Position numbers and translations under genes: made by a program
Origin: CAXGUU01 sp964012875
GTDB taxonomy: Bacteria > Pseudomonadota > Gammaproteobacteria > Ga0077536
Reading direction: 5' to 3'
Assembly (NCBI GenBank): GCA_964012875.1
Contig: CAXGUU010000053.1
Coordinates: forward strand, 1 to 13,728
Length of the DNA: 13,728 nt
The notes under the pieces: model-generated
What the model was told of the DNA's origin: nothing
What the model saw: only the letters and a program-made list of their open reading frames with translations
Database searches by the model: none
Shown: piece after piece, positions 6,436-13,484 of the stretch
How the letters are laid out: each line of letters starts with the position of its first letter
Position numbering within the stretch: position 1 is the first letter of the stretch

Positions 6436-7344
6436 TCATTGCCTGATGCACCGCGGCAGAAAATCGTCGAGCGAGGTCAGATTTATGCCAAGAGCGCGCG
6501 CTGCCGGCATCGGGTCGATGTTGTCGTTGTGGTCAAGTAGCCTGAGCATTTCACTTTGCAGGGGCGCGGGATTTTTGAAGCGCTCGCCGAACCTGGCAAA
6601 CGCGAGTGCGGGCGCGAACGGCGCGGACAGCAGTATCGGCGAGGTGTTAAGAACTGATGCCACTCGTTGAACCAGTTCACGTCGAGTCAACACCGTAGGG
6701 CCGGCGAGGTTGAAGGTCCCGTGTTCACCCGCGCCGCGTTCGATCGCGTTGGTGATTGCAGCGATCAGGTCCCGTGCATAGATCGGTTGCTCAAGGCTGT
6801 CGCCACCAAAAAGCACGCTGCCCCGTCGCGAGGCCGACCGCGCCAGGGCACGACTCGCTCGATCACCTGCCCCGAGCACCATCGGAACACGAATCGTGGT
6901 GACGCATTCGATCGCATCACGGAGATACTGTTCAACCGCCAACCGACGCTGGAGTATTTCGAGATCGCCGGGGTGGTCAGCCCCGAGGATCGAAATGTAG
7001 ATGAGATGACGACAGCCGGTGTCGGTGGCGAGCCTGCTTACCACTTCGGCCGCAGCTTCGTGCGCATGACGGAACCGATTTTTTGATGTTTCGCGAATCG
7101 TACCAACCAAATGAACGATGGTGTCACATCGCTCCACAGTCGAACGTATCGAGTCAGCGTTCCAGGGATCACAACAATGAACCATTGCGGCAATTTCAGG
7201 GCCAACGCGTTTTGCTAATCGCGCCAACGCGCCAGCGCTGCGCACGATTGCTGCGAGCTCGTGGGTGCCGCTGACTACAGGGAGCAATAGCCGACCCAGC
7301 TGACCGTTAGCACCAGTGATGACGATTCGCCGACGCACGCTCAT
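6436..7344 (-). CDS. Atypical/extended SDR, NAD(P)-binding (NmrA / NDUFA9-like)
   Basis: A 302-residue protein opening with the Rossmann motif TGANGQLG (residues 10-17). Then come 'DTIVHLVGTIRE', the stretch 'CRHLIYISILGADHPGD' and the C-terminal 'YARDLIAAITNAIE...GTFNLAGPTVLTRRELVQRVA', all typical of extended or atypical SDRs related to complex I NDUFA9-like and NmrA proteins. The catalytic YxxxK of classical SDRs is not seen: where it would be expected the sequence reads 'LEILQRRLAVEQYL'. It may therefore bind NAD(P) as a sensor or assembly factor rather than reduce a substrate. It is divergent from the CDP-alcohol transferase gene across 30 bp and convergent with the Tat protein gene. Confidence 0.88.
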   Translation of the reverse strand: MSVRRRIVITGANGQLGRLLLPVVSGTHELAAIVRSAGALARLAKRVGPEIAAMVHCCDPWNADSIRSTVERCDTIVHLVGTIRETSKNRFRHAHEAAAEVVSRLATDTGCRHLIYISILGADHPGDLEILQRRLAVEQYLRDAIECVTTIRVPMVLGAGDRASRALARSASRRGSVLFGGDSLEQPIYARDLIAAITNAIERGAGEHGTFNLAGPTVLTRRELVQRVASVLNTSPILLSAPFAPALAFARFGERFKNPAPLQSEMLRLLDHNDNIDPMPAARALGINLTSLDDFLPRCIRQ

Positions 7345-7374
7345 GTCAGCAGGACGAGGACGTCGTACACTCTG

Positions 7375-7908
7375 ATGATGCTGAATCTGCCCAATTCACT
7401 GAGCCTCTCGCGGATTGTGCTGCTGCCGGTAGTCATCCTGGCCGATCATAACGGTTTCACGGCGCTTGCAGCCGCGTGCCTGACGCTGGCTATTGTCAGC
7501 GACCTGGTCGACGGACCGATCGCCCGCCAACGCGGACACTCATCCGCCGTCGGCACACTCATCGATCATGGTAGCGACGCATCGTTCGTGACCGGTTTCA
7601 GTCTGTGGCTGGCGTTAGCGAATGCGTTGCCGCTGCTGCTTGCACCCCTGATCGCCATCGCGTTCGTGCAATACCTGCTCGATGCACTCTGGCTCAGACA
7701 ACCCAGTTCGCTCCCCTCCCGATTGGGCCGTTTCAACGGCATCGGCTATTACGTCGTTTGTGTCGCCGCGTGGATAAATCTACGTCTGCTCGATCTACTG
7801 ATAGTCGAAGTGTCGGTGAACCTGCTGGCCTGGACGCTTGCCGTCACGACCGTCGTTTCCATCCTGACTCGCATCACATTGACAGTCCGGAGAATCAGAC
7901 GTTTCTAG
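7375..7908 (+). CDS. CDP-alcohol phosphatidyltransferase family protein
   Basis: A 177-residue integral membrane protein with about five or six hydrophobic segments. The family signature D-x2-DG-x2-AR-x8-G-x3-D-x3-D is exact: Asp43, Asp46, Gly47, Ala50-Arg51, Gly60, Asp64 and Asp68. The N-terminus 'LNLPNSLSLSRIVLLPVV' is like that of PgsA-type phosphatidylglycerophosphate synthases, and the length also fits. However, the last Asp is not followed by the Lys often seen in PgsA ('DHGSDAS'), so the alcohol acceptor (glycerol phosphate, serine, inositol phosphate or other) cannot be named. It acts on CDP-diacylglycerol or a similar donor in the inner membrane. An ATG pair at 7375/7378 gives two possible starts; there is no strong Shine-Dalgarno. 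Its 3' end overlaps the convergent membrane protein gene by 14 bp. Confidence 0.92.
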   Translation: MMLNLPNSLSLSRIVLLPVVILADHNGFTALAAACLTLAIVSDLVDGPIARQRGHSSAVGTLIDHGSDASFVTGFSLWLALANALPLLLAPLIAIAFVQYLLDALWLRQPSSLPSRLGRFNGIGYYVVCVAAWINLRLLDLLIVEVSVNLLAWTLAVTTVVSILTRITLTVRRIRRF

Positions 7909-8920
7909 GGTCGGCGTTACCGTGATCATCGTCAAACAATTGACGATTCGCCAGCGGCAGAAACAACACGCCGATAATCGCATTAAACAACACGAAAAAC
8001 GTATGCATCACGAGACTGAACGCACCGACTTCGGGATAATCTGGAAACAACACTGTCCACAGCAACAAGGCGCCGGCGTGAAACGGCAGGGGCAAAGCCG
8101 CGGCCATAAAAATGACAGGCAAAAACGCCAACATCTGCCCAAATCCGACTTCAACGTTGAAAAGTTTCAACGCCACCGTGTAAACGAGCACCGCGCCGAG
8201 CAAGTTGGGCGCCTTGAATGCGATAATCAGGACGTAATGTAGCGGCCGTGCCTCACGAAAGGCACGCAAGATCTGCGCTTCGCGTACGCGCAGACCGCTC
8301 AGTATGTGTCCGCGAAAATAAGCCACGTGTACCGGTAGATAGAGCGCGGCGACGATAAACACGGCCGGCAAAATGCGATCCAGCGGCAAGGCGCTCGATG
8401 CAGCCTGGACGAGGTCGAAGTAAATCAAAGTGCCGACGGCCGAAAACAGCAGAAGCTGATAAATCTCCATCATGCCGAGGAGAATCATGCTCGACAGAGC
8501 CTGCCATCCGGGCACCTGGTAGCGGCGCCACAGGTAAAGCGTCATCGCGCCTTTGCCGACCTGCTCGTTCACCAACGAAAGGATGTACGCGCTGGCGCGA
8601 ATCGGCAACATGCGGGCGAATTTAAAATCCGGCGCATTGAACCAGCGAACCACGCGCCAGGTTGCATGTGAGTCAATCAAGAAGAAGAAAACCGAGTACG
8701 GCACCATGAGGGCGAGCCAGGCGAGCCAATTGGCATCGCCGAAAAAACGGATCAGATAGTCAACGCCAGAGAGCTCCTCGCGTGCCGCGGCGATCTGAAT
8801 CTTGCCGAACACCAGGTAGAAACAAAACAGAGTTAGCGCCCAGCTGAAAAAGCTGTACCAGAGACGACGATGCGATCGCCGGGTCCGCTCCGGTTGCTCT
8901 TGTGGGACCACCTTCGACAT
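7895..8920 (-). CDS. Polytopic membrane protein, flippase-like / LPG-synthase-TM type
   Basis: A 341-residue protein with roughly seven to eight hydrophobic segments, starting with a basic cytoplasmic tail (residues 1-20) and a first span 'SFFSWALTLFCFYLVF'. The layout, including 'VNEQVGKGAMTLYLWRR' and a late 'AFLPVIFMAAALPLPFHAGALLLW', resembles the lysylphosphatidylglycerol-synthase transmembrane region (UPF0104, flippase-like), a family linked to lipid or glycolipid transfer across the membrane. There is no catalytic cytoplasmic domain, so it is not a complete MprF. It sits tail-to-tail with a CDP-alcohol phosphatidyltransferase, which agrees with a role in lipids, but convergent genes are not co-transcribed. 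It diverges from the small exported protein at 9012. The family call is from pattern and is moderately sure. Confidence 0.72.
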   Translation of the reverse strand: MSKVVPQEQPERTRRSHRRLWYSFFSWALTLFCFYLVFGKIQIAAAREELSGVDYLIRFFGDANWLAWLALMVPYSVFFFLIDSHATWRVVRWFNAPDFKFARMLPIRASAYILSLVNEQVGKGAMTLYLWRRYQVPGWQALSSMILLGMMEIYQLLLFSAVGTLIYFDLVQAASSALPLDRILPAVFIVAALYLPVHVAYFRGHILSGLRVREAQILRAFREARPLHYVLIIAFKAPNLLGAVLVYTVALKLFNVEVGFGQMLAFLPVIFMAAALPLPFHAGALLLWTVLFPDYPEVGAFSLVMHTFFVLFNAIIGVLFLPLANRQLFDDDHGNADPRNV

Positions 8921-8997
8921 GCCCGGACAATATCACGCTGACAGGCCACTTACGTAGAATAGCGCCAGAACACATCCGACTTCCGTGCTCGCCTTTG

Positions 8998-9002
8998 CGG
9001 AG
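8998..9002 (+). promoter_or_regulatory. Ribosome binding site setting the start at 9012
   Basis: CGGAG lies 9 nt before the ATG at 9012. It supports that start over the upstream in-frame ATG at 8985, which would put about nine polar residues ahead of the signal peptide. Confidence 0.6.
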
Positions 9003-9011
9003 AATGCAGCC

Positions 9012-9380
9012 ATGGTTAAAACCCTCGCCCTGCTGATACTGACCAGTTTTATGCCGGCGCCGACGGCGATCGCCGTCGCAAATGCCGGCGCGCAGACCGA
9101 AATCACGACGATCGCGGATTGGTCTTGCGAGGAATGGACGCGACGACGTGCACTGAAAGAGCGGACCGACCCGCCTCAAATGTGGTTGGTTGGCTATCTC
9201 ACCGGCATGTCGAGCGCCTTGCGTATCGATGCGTTGTCGATCAGTTCCGCCGGCGACGTATTCGACTGGATGGATACGTGGTGCCTGGCGCATCCCGCCG
9301 AATTCATTTCCCGTGGCGGGCATATGTACTTTAAAACCCTGCTGGACCGTCTGCCCCGCGGCCCTGGTATCTCGCTGTGA
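9012..9380 (+). CDS. Small exported HdeA/HdeB- or Rap1a-like protein
   Basis: A 122-residue protein with a signal peptide: Lys3, a hydrophobic core 'TLALLILTSFM' and Ala-rich cleavage options near 21-27. The mature part is small and helical, with two cysteines (Cys39 in 'DWSCEEW', Cys91 in 'DTWCLAHP') likely to form a disulfide. Trp58 starts 'WLVGYLTGM'. This W-x-x-G-x-x-x-G / C / C layout recalls HdeA-like acid chaperones and Rap1a/Tai immunity proteins, but such short patterns are weak evidence. It should be periplasmic. It starts a probable operon: the nitroreductase begins 28 bp downstream. A possible -10 TAGAAT lies at 8955-8960 without a well-spaced -35. Confidence 0.65.
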   Translation: MVKTLALLILTSFMPAPTAIAVANAGAQTEITTIADWSCEEWTRRRALKERTDPPQMWLVGYLTGMSSALRIDALSISSAGDVFDWMDTWCLAHPAEFISRGGHMYFKTLLDRLPRGPGISL

Positions 9381-9408
9381 TCGCGCAAAACCACAACGGA
9401 GACAGACC

Positions 9409-10218
9409 ATGAGCAACGACTGCTATGACGCCTTGATTGACGTTGTTGAAAGACGCCGCAGCGTGCGTAAATTCGAGCCTGGCAAAGCTGTCAGTCGGGA
9501 AACGCTCCTGAAGATCGCCAATGCCGGGCGCTGGGCGCCAAGCGGAGCAAACGTACAACCCTGGGATTTTCTTGTGATTGACGATCCGGATATGCGCGAT
9601 CGCGTCATCGAAGTCTTTTTGCGGCAAGCCGAGCGATTGAAGGAATTCGCAAAGGGCTTCCCGGCGGTGTACAAGCGCTATCTGAACAATACCGTTGCGA
9701 TCGTCATCGTACTGGGCGACCCGCGCTGGGCGCTGAGCTTTCCACACGGAACCACGCCGGAAAGCGAAGCCGAGTATGCAGCCAACAACGACAATATCTT
9801 CTACTCCTCACTCGGCGCAGCCATTCAGAATATCCAGCTTGCTGTCACTGCCTGCGGCCTGACATCGGCGTGGCTGTCCGGTGGCGGAGAAAACACAACC
9901 AACCGCGAGCTTTCTGAGGTCCTCGGCTACCCGCCATTTCTGACTGCTTGCGGGACCGTCCCCATCGGCTACCCGGTCAAGGAAATTGAGAGGCGCTTCC
10001 GTCGCCCGCTGGAGCAGGTCGTGCATTTCAACAGCTACCAGGCCGACCAGTTTCGCCCCGATGAACTGGTCAACTTTCATCACGAACATATTCGTCCGTT
10101 CACGATGTATCGAACCCAGGAGAACATCGCGGAATGGGATGACGCCGAGGAAAAATTTGGCGACTGGCTTGCGGCCTACACCGGACGCATCACGAACCCC
10201 GGCGGCGAGCTACCCTGA
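9409..10218 (+). CDS. Nitroreductase-family flavoprotein, long form
   Basis: A 269-residue protein. The FMN phosphate-binding motif 'RRRSVRKF' lies at residues 15-22, followed by 'AGRWAPSGANVQPWDFLVI', the classic flavin-binding stretch. 'SSLGAAIQNIQLAVTACGLTSAWLSG' is the usual dimer/flavin helix. Nitroreductase-family enzymes are commonly 180-230 residues; the extra roughly 60 residues at the C-terminus ('VHFNSYQADQF...') are acidic and aromatic and unlike the standard end. Family enzymes use NAD(P)H to reduce nitro, quinone, enone or halogenated compounds; the substrate is unknown. The start at 9409 has GGAG 7 nt upstream; the open frame to 9190 overlaps the preceding gene and is not used. 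The cupin gene follows after 42 bp. Confidence 0.92.
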   Translation: MSNDCYDALIDVVERRRSVRKFEPGKAVSRETLLKIANAGRWAPSGANVQPWDFLVIDDPDMRDRVIEVFLRQAERLKEFAKGFPAVYKRYLNNTVAIVIVLGDPRWALSFPHGTTPESEAEYAANNDNIFYSSLGAAIQNIQLAVTACGLTSAWLSGGGENTTNRELSEVLGYPPFLTACGTVPIGYPVKEIERRFRRPLEQVVHFNSYQADQFRPDELVNFHHEHIRPFTMYRTQENIAEWDDAEEKFGDWLAAYTGRITNPGGELP

Positions 10219-10260
10219 CAGTTCACGCGGCGCGTCCCAGGTAAAAGAGAGAGGCGAATC

Positions 10261-10836
10261 ATGAATGACGGCAAGAGCGCCGCGAACAGTGTCGCGGTAT
10301 ACGACGAGCCGGACCACGAGGCGCTGTTCAGCAACGACCATGTCTATGCCTATCGGGTCATGCTTGCCCCCGGACAGGAAACGCTGTGGCATAAGCATAC
10401 TGAAGACACCGTATATGTCTCTTTTGGCGCCGCAACCGGCCAGGAACACATCGACGACGGCAATGTTGTTATCACTGACATTCCCTGCGGTGGGGCCGTC
10501 TCGCGCCCGCACCGTCAATCGCCCCTGGTACATCAGGTCACCAATATCGGCGAGCGACCCTTCCATCTGATCGGGGCTGAAAGCCTGCGACCGGCATCGA
10601 AACCGCATACCGCAGCAATCAAGAGCGATGTCCTCGAATTGGCGCTCGAAACCGAACGCTTCAGAACTTACCGCTTTGACGGCGACGGTAAGGAACCACT
10701 CGTCGTCGAGCGCATGGGACTGTTAATGTTGCTGGGCGCCGGGTCGCCAACGTCCTCTGAGGTGATTTGGAACGCGAGCGGTGAAACGAAAACGATCACA
10801 AAAAAATGTCACGGCTTTTATGCTGAGTGGCGTTAG
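10261..10836 (+). CDS. Cupin-domain protein
   Basis: A 191-residue protein with one cupin barrel. The first motif is 'LAPGQETLWHKHTEDTVYVSFG' with candidate metal ligands His44, His46 and Glu48. The second is 'SPLVHQVTNIG' with His91 and Asn95, matching H-x3-N. The glutamate spacing in motif 1 is shorter than the textbook HxH-x3-4-E, so the exact ligand set is uncertain. A C-terminal part of about 70 residues ends in 'KKCHGFYAEWR' and may be a partial second barrel. Cupins cover dioxygenases, isomerases and ligand sensors, so no reaction is assigned. A purine-rich GAGAGAGG lies just before the ATG. It is the last gene of the 9012-10836 group. Confidence 0.75.
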   Translation: MNDGKSAANSVAVYDEPDHEALFSNDHVYAYRVMLAPGQETLWHKHTEDTVYVSFGAATGQEHIDDGNVVITDIPCGGAVSRPHRQSPLVHQVTNIGERPFHLIGAESLRPASKPHTAAIKSDVLELALETERFRTYRFDGDGKEPLVVERMGLLMLLGAGSPTSSEVIWNASGETKTITKKCHGFYAEWR

Positions 10837-10865
10837 TCACTCAGACATCAATCCTGTCCTCTAAC

Positions 10866-10875
10866 GAGCGCGCTC
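10866..10875. repeat. 10-bp perfect palindrome GAGCGCGCTC
   Basis: An exact palindrome 30 nt after the cupin stop, upstream of the aldo/keto reductase promoter region. Its centre is 23 bp from the centre of a second palindrome at 10887-10900. It could be an operator or a short hairpin. Confidence 0.4.
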
Positions 10876-10886
10876 AGCCTGACCTG

Positions 10887-10900
10887 ACCAGTCGACTGGT
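10887..10900. promoter_or_regulatory. 14-bp perfect palindrome, candidate operator
   Basis: ACCAGTCGACTGGT is an exact 14-bp palindrome 51 bp before the aldo/keto reductase ATG. It covers the expected -35 position for the TATATT box at 10917-10922. This is a typical place for a dimeric repressor to bind. No regulator gene is visible in the window. Confidence 0.5.
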
Positions 10901-10916
10901 ACCGGAATGAGGATGT

Positions 10917-10922
10917 TATATT
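10917..10922 (+). promoter_or_regulatory. Possible -10 box (TATATT) of the aldo/keto reductase
   Basis: TATATT matches TATAAT at five of six positions. No good -35 lies at 16-18 bp; the region there is inside or beside the palindrome at 10887-10900, so the promoter may depend on or be blocked by a regulator. Confidence 0.35.
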
Positions 10923-10950
10923 TAGTTGCCCTGGTGGGGAGCAGGATGTG

Positions 10951-11931
10951 ATGAGGAAAACACGATTAGGGACGCTTGAGGTCTCCGTAATTGGTCTCGG
11001 ATGCATGAGCATGTCACAGTCCTACGGCAAAGCTGATCCGGCCGAGTCAGAACGCACATTGTTTAAAGCGCTGGACCACGGCATCACGTTTCTCGACACC
11101 GCCAACGCCTACGGATTCGGCCACAACGAAGAATTAATCGGCAGGGTCCTTTCGCCGCGCCGCAGCGAGTTCGTACTGGCGACCAAGTTTGGCATCGTCA
11201 AACACGCTGATGGCTCGCGTAGCGTTAACGGCCGACCCGAACAGATTGCGACCCGATGTGAAGAAAGCCTGAAACGGTTGAATACCGATGTGATCGATCT
11301 TTACTACCTGCATCGGCGTGATCCCGACGTGCCCATCGAGGATAGCGTCGGGGCAATGGCCGATCTGGTCACCGTAGGTAAAGTACGGCACCTGGGGCTG
11401 TCAGAAATTTCGTCGAAGACCTTGCGGCGCGCACACGCCGTGCACCCCATTACCGCAGTGCAGTCGGAATATTCATTATGGACACGGGATCCCGAAAGCC
11501 ACGTGTTACCAACCTGCCAGGAGCTCGGTATTGGATTCGTACCATTCAGCCCGCTCGGGAGAGCCATATTGACGGGGAAATTGCGCGATATGAGCGTGCT
11601 CGGTGACAAGGATTTACGGGCGACGATGCCGCGCTTTCAGGGCGAAAATTTCGAGAGCAATTTGAAGCTGGTCGATCAGCTGGCAACGTTCGCAGCCGCA
11701 AAAGAGACGTCAGCCGCGGCGATCGCACTCGCCTGGCTGCTGGCCAAGGGCACAAACATCGCGCCTATACCCGGCACCAAGCATGAAGCGTTCTTGGATG
11801 AAGATGTTGGCGCGGCAGAACTGACGCTCACGGGCGACGAAGTCGCAAAACTTGACACCCTGTTCGCGCCCGCGAACATTGCCGGTTCCAGGTATCCCGA
11901 ATTGCTGATGGCCTCCATTGATCGGGATTGA
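10951..11931 (+). CDS. Aldo/keto reductase
   Basis: A 326-residue (alpha/beta)8 barrel of the aldo/keto reductase superfamily, close in length and opening ('RLGTLEVSVIGLGCMSMSQSYG') to the AKR13-like YajO/YakC group. The catalytic tetrad is complete: Asp49 and Tyr54 in 'FLDTANAYG', Lys79 in 'LATKFG' and His121 in 'YYLHR'. The NADPH-binding end 'IAPIPGTK' is also present. It reduces aldehydes or ketones; the substrate is unknown. The ATG at 10951 is preferred over GTG at 10948 because GGGGAG at 10936-10941 is 9 nt away. It appears to be transcribed from its own promoter region, since the 114-bp gap before it carries two palindromes. Confidence 0.95.
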   Translation: MRKTRLGTLEVSVIGLGCMSMSQSYGKADPAESERTLFKALDHGITFLDTANAYGFGHNEELIGRVLSPRRSEFVLATKFGIVKHADGSRSVNGRPEQIATRCEESLKRLNTDVIDLYYLHRRDPDVPIEDSVGAMADLVTVGKVRHLGLSEISSKTLRRAHAVHPITAVQSEYSLWTRDPESHVLPTCQELGIGFVPFSPLGRAILTGKLRDMSVLGDKDLRATMPRFQGENFESNLKLVDQLATFAAAKETSAAAIALAWLLAKGTNIAPIPGTKHEAFLDEDVGAAELTLTGDEVAKLDTLFAPANIAGSRYPELLMASIDRD

Positions 11932-12122
11932 TCGCGAGCTGAAGAAGTCGGTCCATGCCCGATTCAGAGCCATGCGGGTTGATGCCGATATTGGCGTTGC
12001 GACGACCTTAGGTTCCAGCAGCACGCTGCTTAAAAGATTCTCACGGGATACAAACCAACAACGACTGCTCAACGCTGATTTGTCAGCACAGGCACAACTA
12101 GCACGGCTTAGGGGGAACCAAG

Positions 12123-13172
12123 ATGGATCAAGCAAAGTTTGAACAACTACAAGGTAAAGTAATGACCGACGTCGGCGGCGCGATCGGTCTGCTCATGGCC
12201 TATATCGGCGACCAGGCAGGTGTATATCAGACACTGGAAAGGGTCGGGCGTTGTTCCCACTCGACCCTGGCCAAGGAAACGAACGTCGACGAGCGCTACC
12301 TGCGCGAGTGGCTATCGGCCAATGCTGCCGCTGGCTACATCGACTATCACGGCGAAGACGACACGTTCAGCCTAAATGAGGAGCAGGCGGCTATCTTCGC
12401 GCATGACGGCGCTCCGACCTGCATGCAGGGTTTCTTTCAGGCTGTGGTGGGCCAATATGCGACCCACGATACGGCCGTCGACGTTTTCAAAACCGGTCGT
12501 GGACGACCGTGGTCTGAGCATCACGGCTGCTGCTTCTGCGGTACGGATCGTTTCTTCCGCCCCGGCTACGTCGCCAACCTGGTTGAAAACTGGCTGCCAG
12601 CACTCGATGGTGTTGTCGCCAAGCTGGAGTCAGGTGCCAAGGTTGCGGATATTGGCTGTGGTCTCGGCTCATCCACACTACTACTGGCGGAATCCTTTCC
12701 CAACAGCGAAATTTACGGCTTCGACTTTCATGCACCGTCAATCGAAAAAGCACGGGCAAAAGCCACTGAAGCCGGCATTAAAAACGCGCACTTCGAGATC
12801 GTCGCCGCCAAGGAATATCCCGGCGCCGATTACGACCTCGCCTGCATCTTCGACGCATTGCACGACATGGGCGATCCTGTGGGCGCCGCGAAACATATCT
12901 GCGAGACGCTAAAACCGGACGGCACGTTCATGATGGTTGAACCCATGGCCGGCGACAATCTCGCCGACAATATGCACTTGCTTGCCGGAATCTTCTATGG
13001 CTTTTCTACCACGGTTTGCGTACCTACATCGCGGGCGCAGGAGGTCGGGCTCGCCCTCGGCGCCCAAGCTGGCGAAAAACGCCTCACCGAGGTCCTGAAT
13101 GAAGCAGGATTCTTAAATGTCCGCCGTGCAACCGAAACGCCCACCAACATGGTGCTCGAAGCGCGACGCTGA
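12123..13172 (+). CDS. Class I SAM-dependent methyltransferase with N-terminal winged helix (Rv2258c-like)
   Basis: A 349-residue protein. Residues about 15-100 form a winged-helix/dimerisation domain ('STLAKETNVDERYLREWLSANAAAGYIDY'), as in O-methyltransferases and the Mycobacterium Rv2258c type. The SAM site follows: motif I 'VADIGCGLGSS' at 174-184 (Asp176, Gly178, Gly180, Gly182) and acidic Asp201 in 'YGFDFHAPSIEKA', which should bind the ribose hydroxyls. 'CIFDALHDMGDP' is motif IV-like and 'LKPDGTFMMVEP' follows it. The acceptor is unknown. An unusual HHGCCFCG segment (residues 133-140) has three cysteines just before the conserved 'TDRFFRPGY'. A strong Shine-Dalgarno (GGGGGA at 12111-12116, 6 nt before ATG) sets the start. 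A 190-bp leader separates it from the aldo/keto reductase, and a long hairpin follows the stop. Confidence 0.93.
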   Translation: MDQAKFEQLQGKVMTDVGGAIGLLMAYIGDQAGVYQTLERVGRCSHSTLAKETNVDERYLREWLSANAAAGYIDYHGEDDTFSLNEEQAAIFAHDGAPTCMQGFFQAVVGQYATHDTAVDVFKTGRGRPWSEHHGCCFCGTDRFFRPGYVANLVENWLPALDGVVAKLESGAKVADIGCGLGSSTLLLAESFPNSEIYGFDFHAPSIEKARAKATEAGIKNAHFEIVAAKEYPGADYDLACIFDALHDMGDPVGAAKHICETLKPDGTFMMVEPMAGDNLADNMHLLAGIFYGFSTTVCVPTSRAQEVGLALGAQAGEKRLTEVLNEAGFLNVRRATETPTNMVLEARR

Positions 13173-13484
13173 GCACACCACGCGCTCGTGCGTGTCCACG
13201 GCTACGCCACCGCAGCCGACACGCACGAGCCAGCCTAAGACCGCAACATTCGCCCAACACAGTGACGCTTTGCGTAAACAGTTCTCAGACAGTCGCCCCT
13301 ATCCTTGATAGCGCCGCTAAGAAGCCACGCGCCGCTTTCAGGGCGCTGCCAAGATGTCGGCATACCAGCGAGAATTCATAACCGTCGCTTTTGTCATGTT
13401 GACCGAACCGTCACTTGACCTGGTGCCGTAGCGCCGTGCTGCGCGAAACCAAATCGCCTAGCCTGCCTGGCCATCGGCAAAGCG
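13173..13484. other. Non-coding stretch between the methyltransferase and the DUF2461-type gene
   Basis: About 310 bp between two convergent genes. It contains the long hairpin at 13184-13230. I see no coding signal in it: the minus-strand open frame at 13394-13591 runs in a different frame from the real gene to its right and has no recognisable product. Confidence 0.5.
13184..13230 (+). repeat. Long hairpin after the methyltransferase stop
   Basis: GCTCGTGCGTGTC (13184-13196) and GACACGCACGAGC (13218-13230) are perfect 13-bp complements. Inside them GGCT (13200-13203) can pair with AGCC (13214-13217), leaving a 10-nt loop. It starts 11 nt after the stop codon. No T-run follows on either strand, so it is not a textbook intrinsic terminator; it may protect the mRNA 3' end or act with Rho. 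Confidence 0.75.

Noticed and set aside
6667..7086. Plus-strand 139-codon frame
   Set aside because: It lies opposite the well-supported NAD(P)-binding SDR gene and has no recognisable motif.
9190..9408. N-terminal extension of the nitroreductase
   Set aside because: It lies inside the small exported protein gene in another frame; the ATG at 9409 has a good Shine-Dalgarno.
12074..12087. Small hairpin GCTGA-TTTG-TCAGC before the methyltransferase
   Set aside because: A 5-bp stem is too short to claim as a regulatory structure without conservation.
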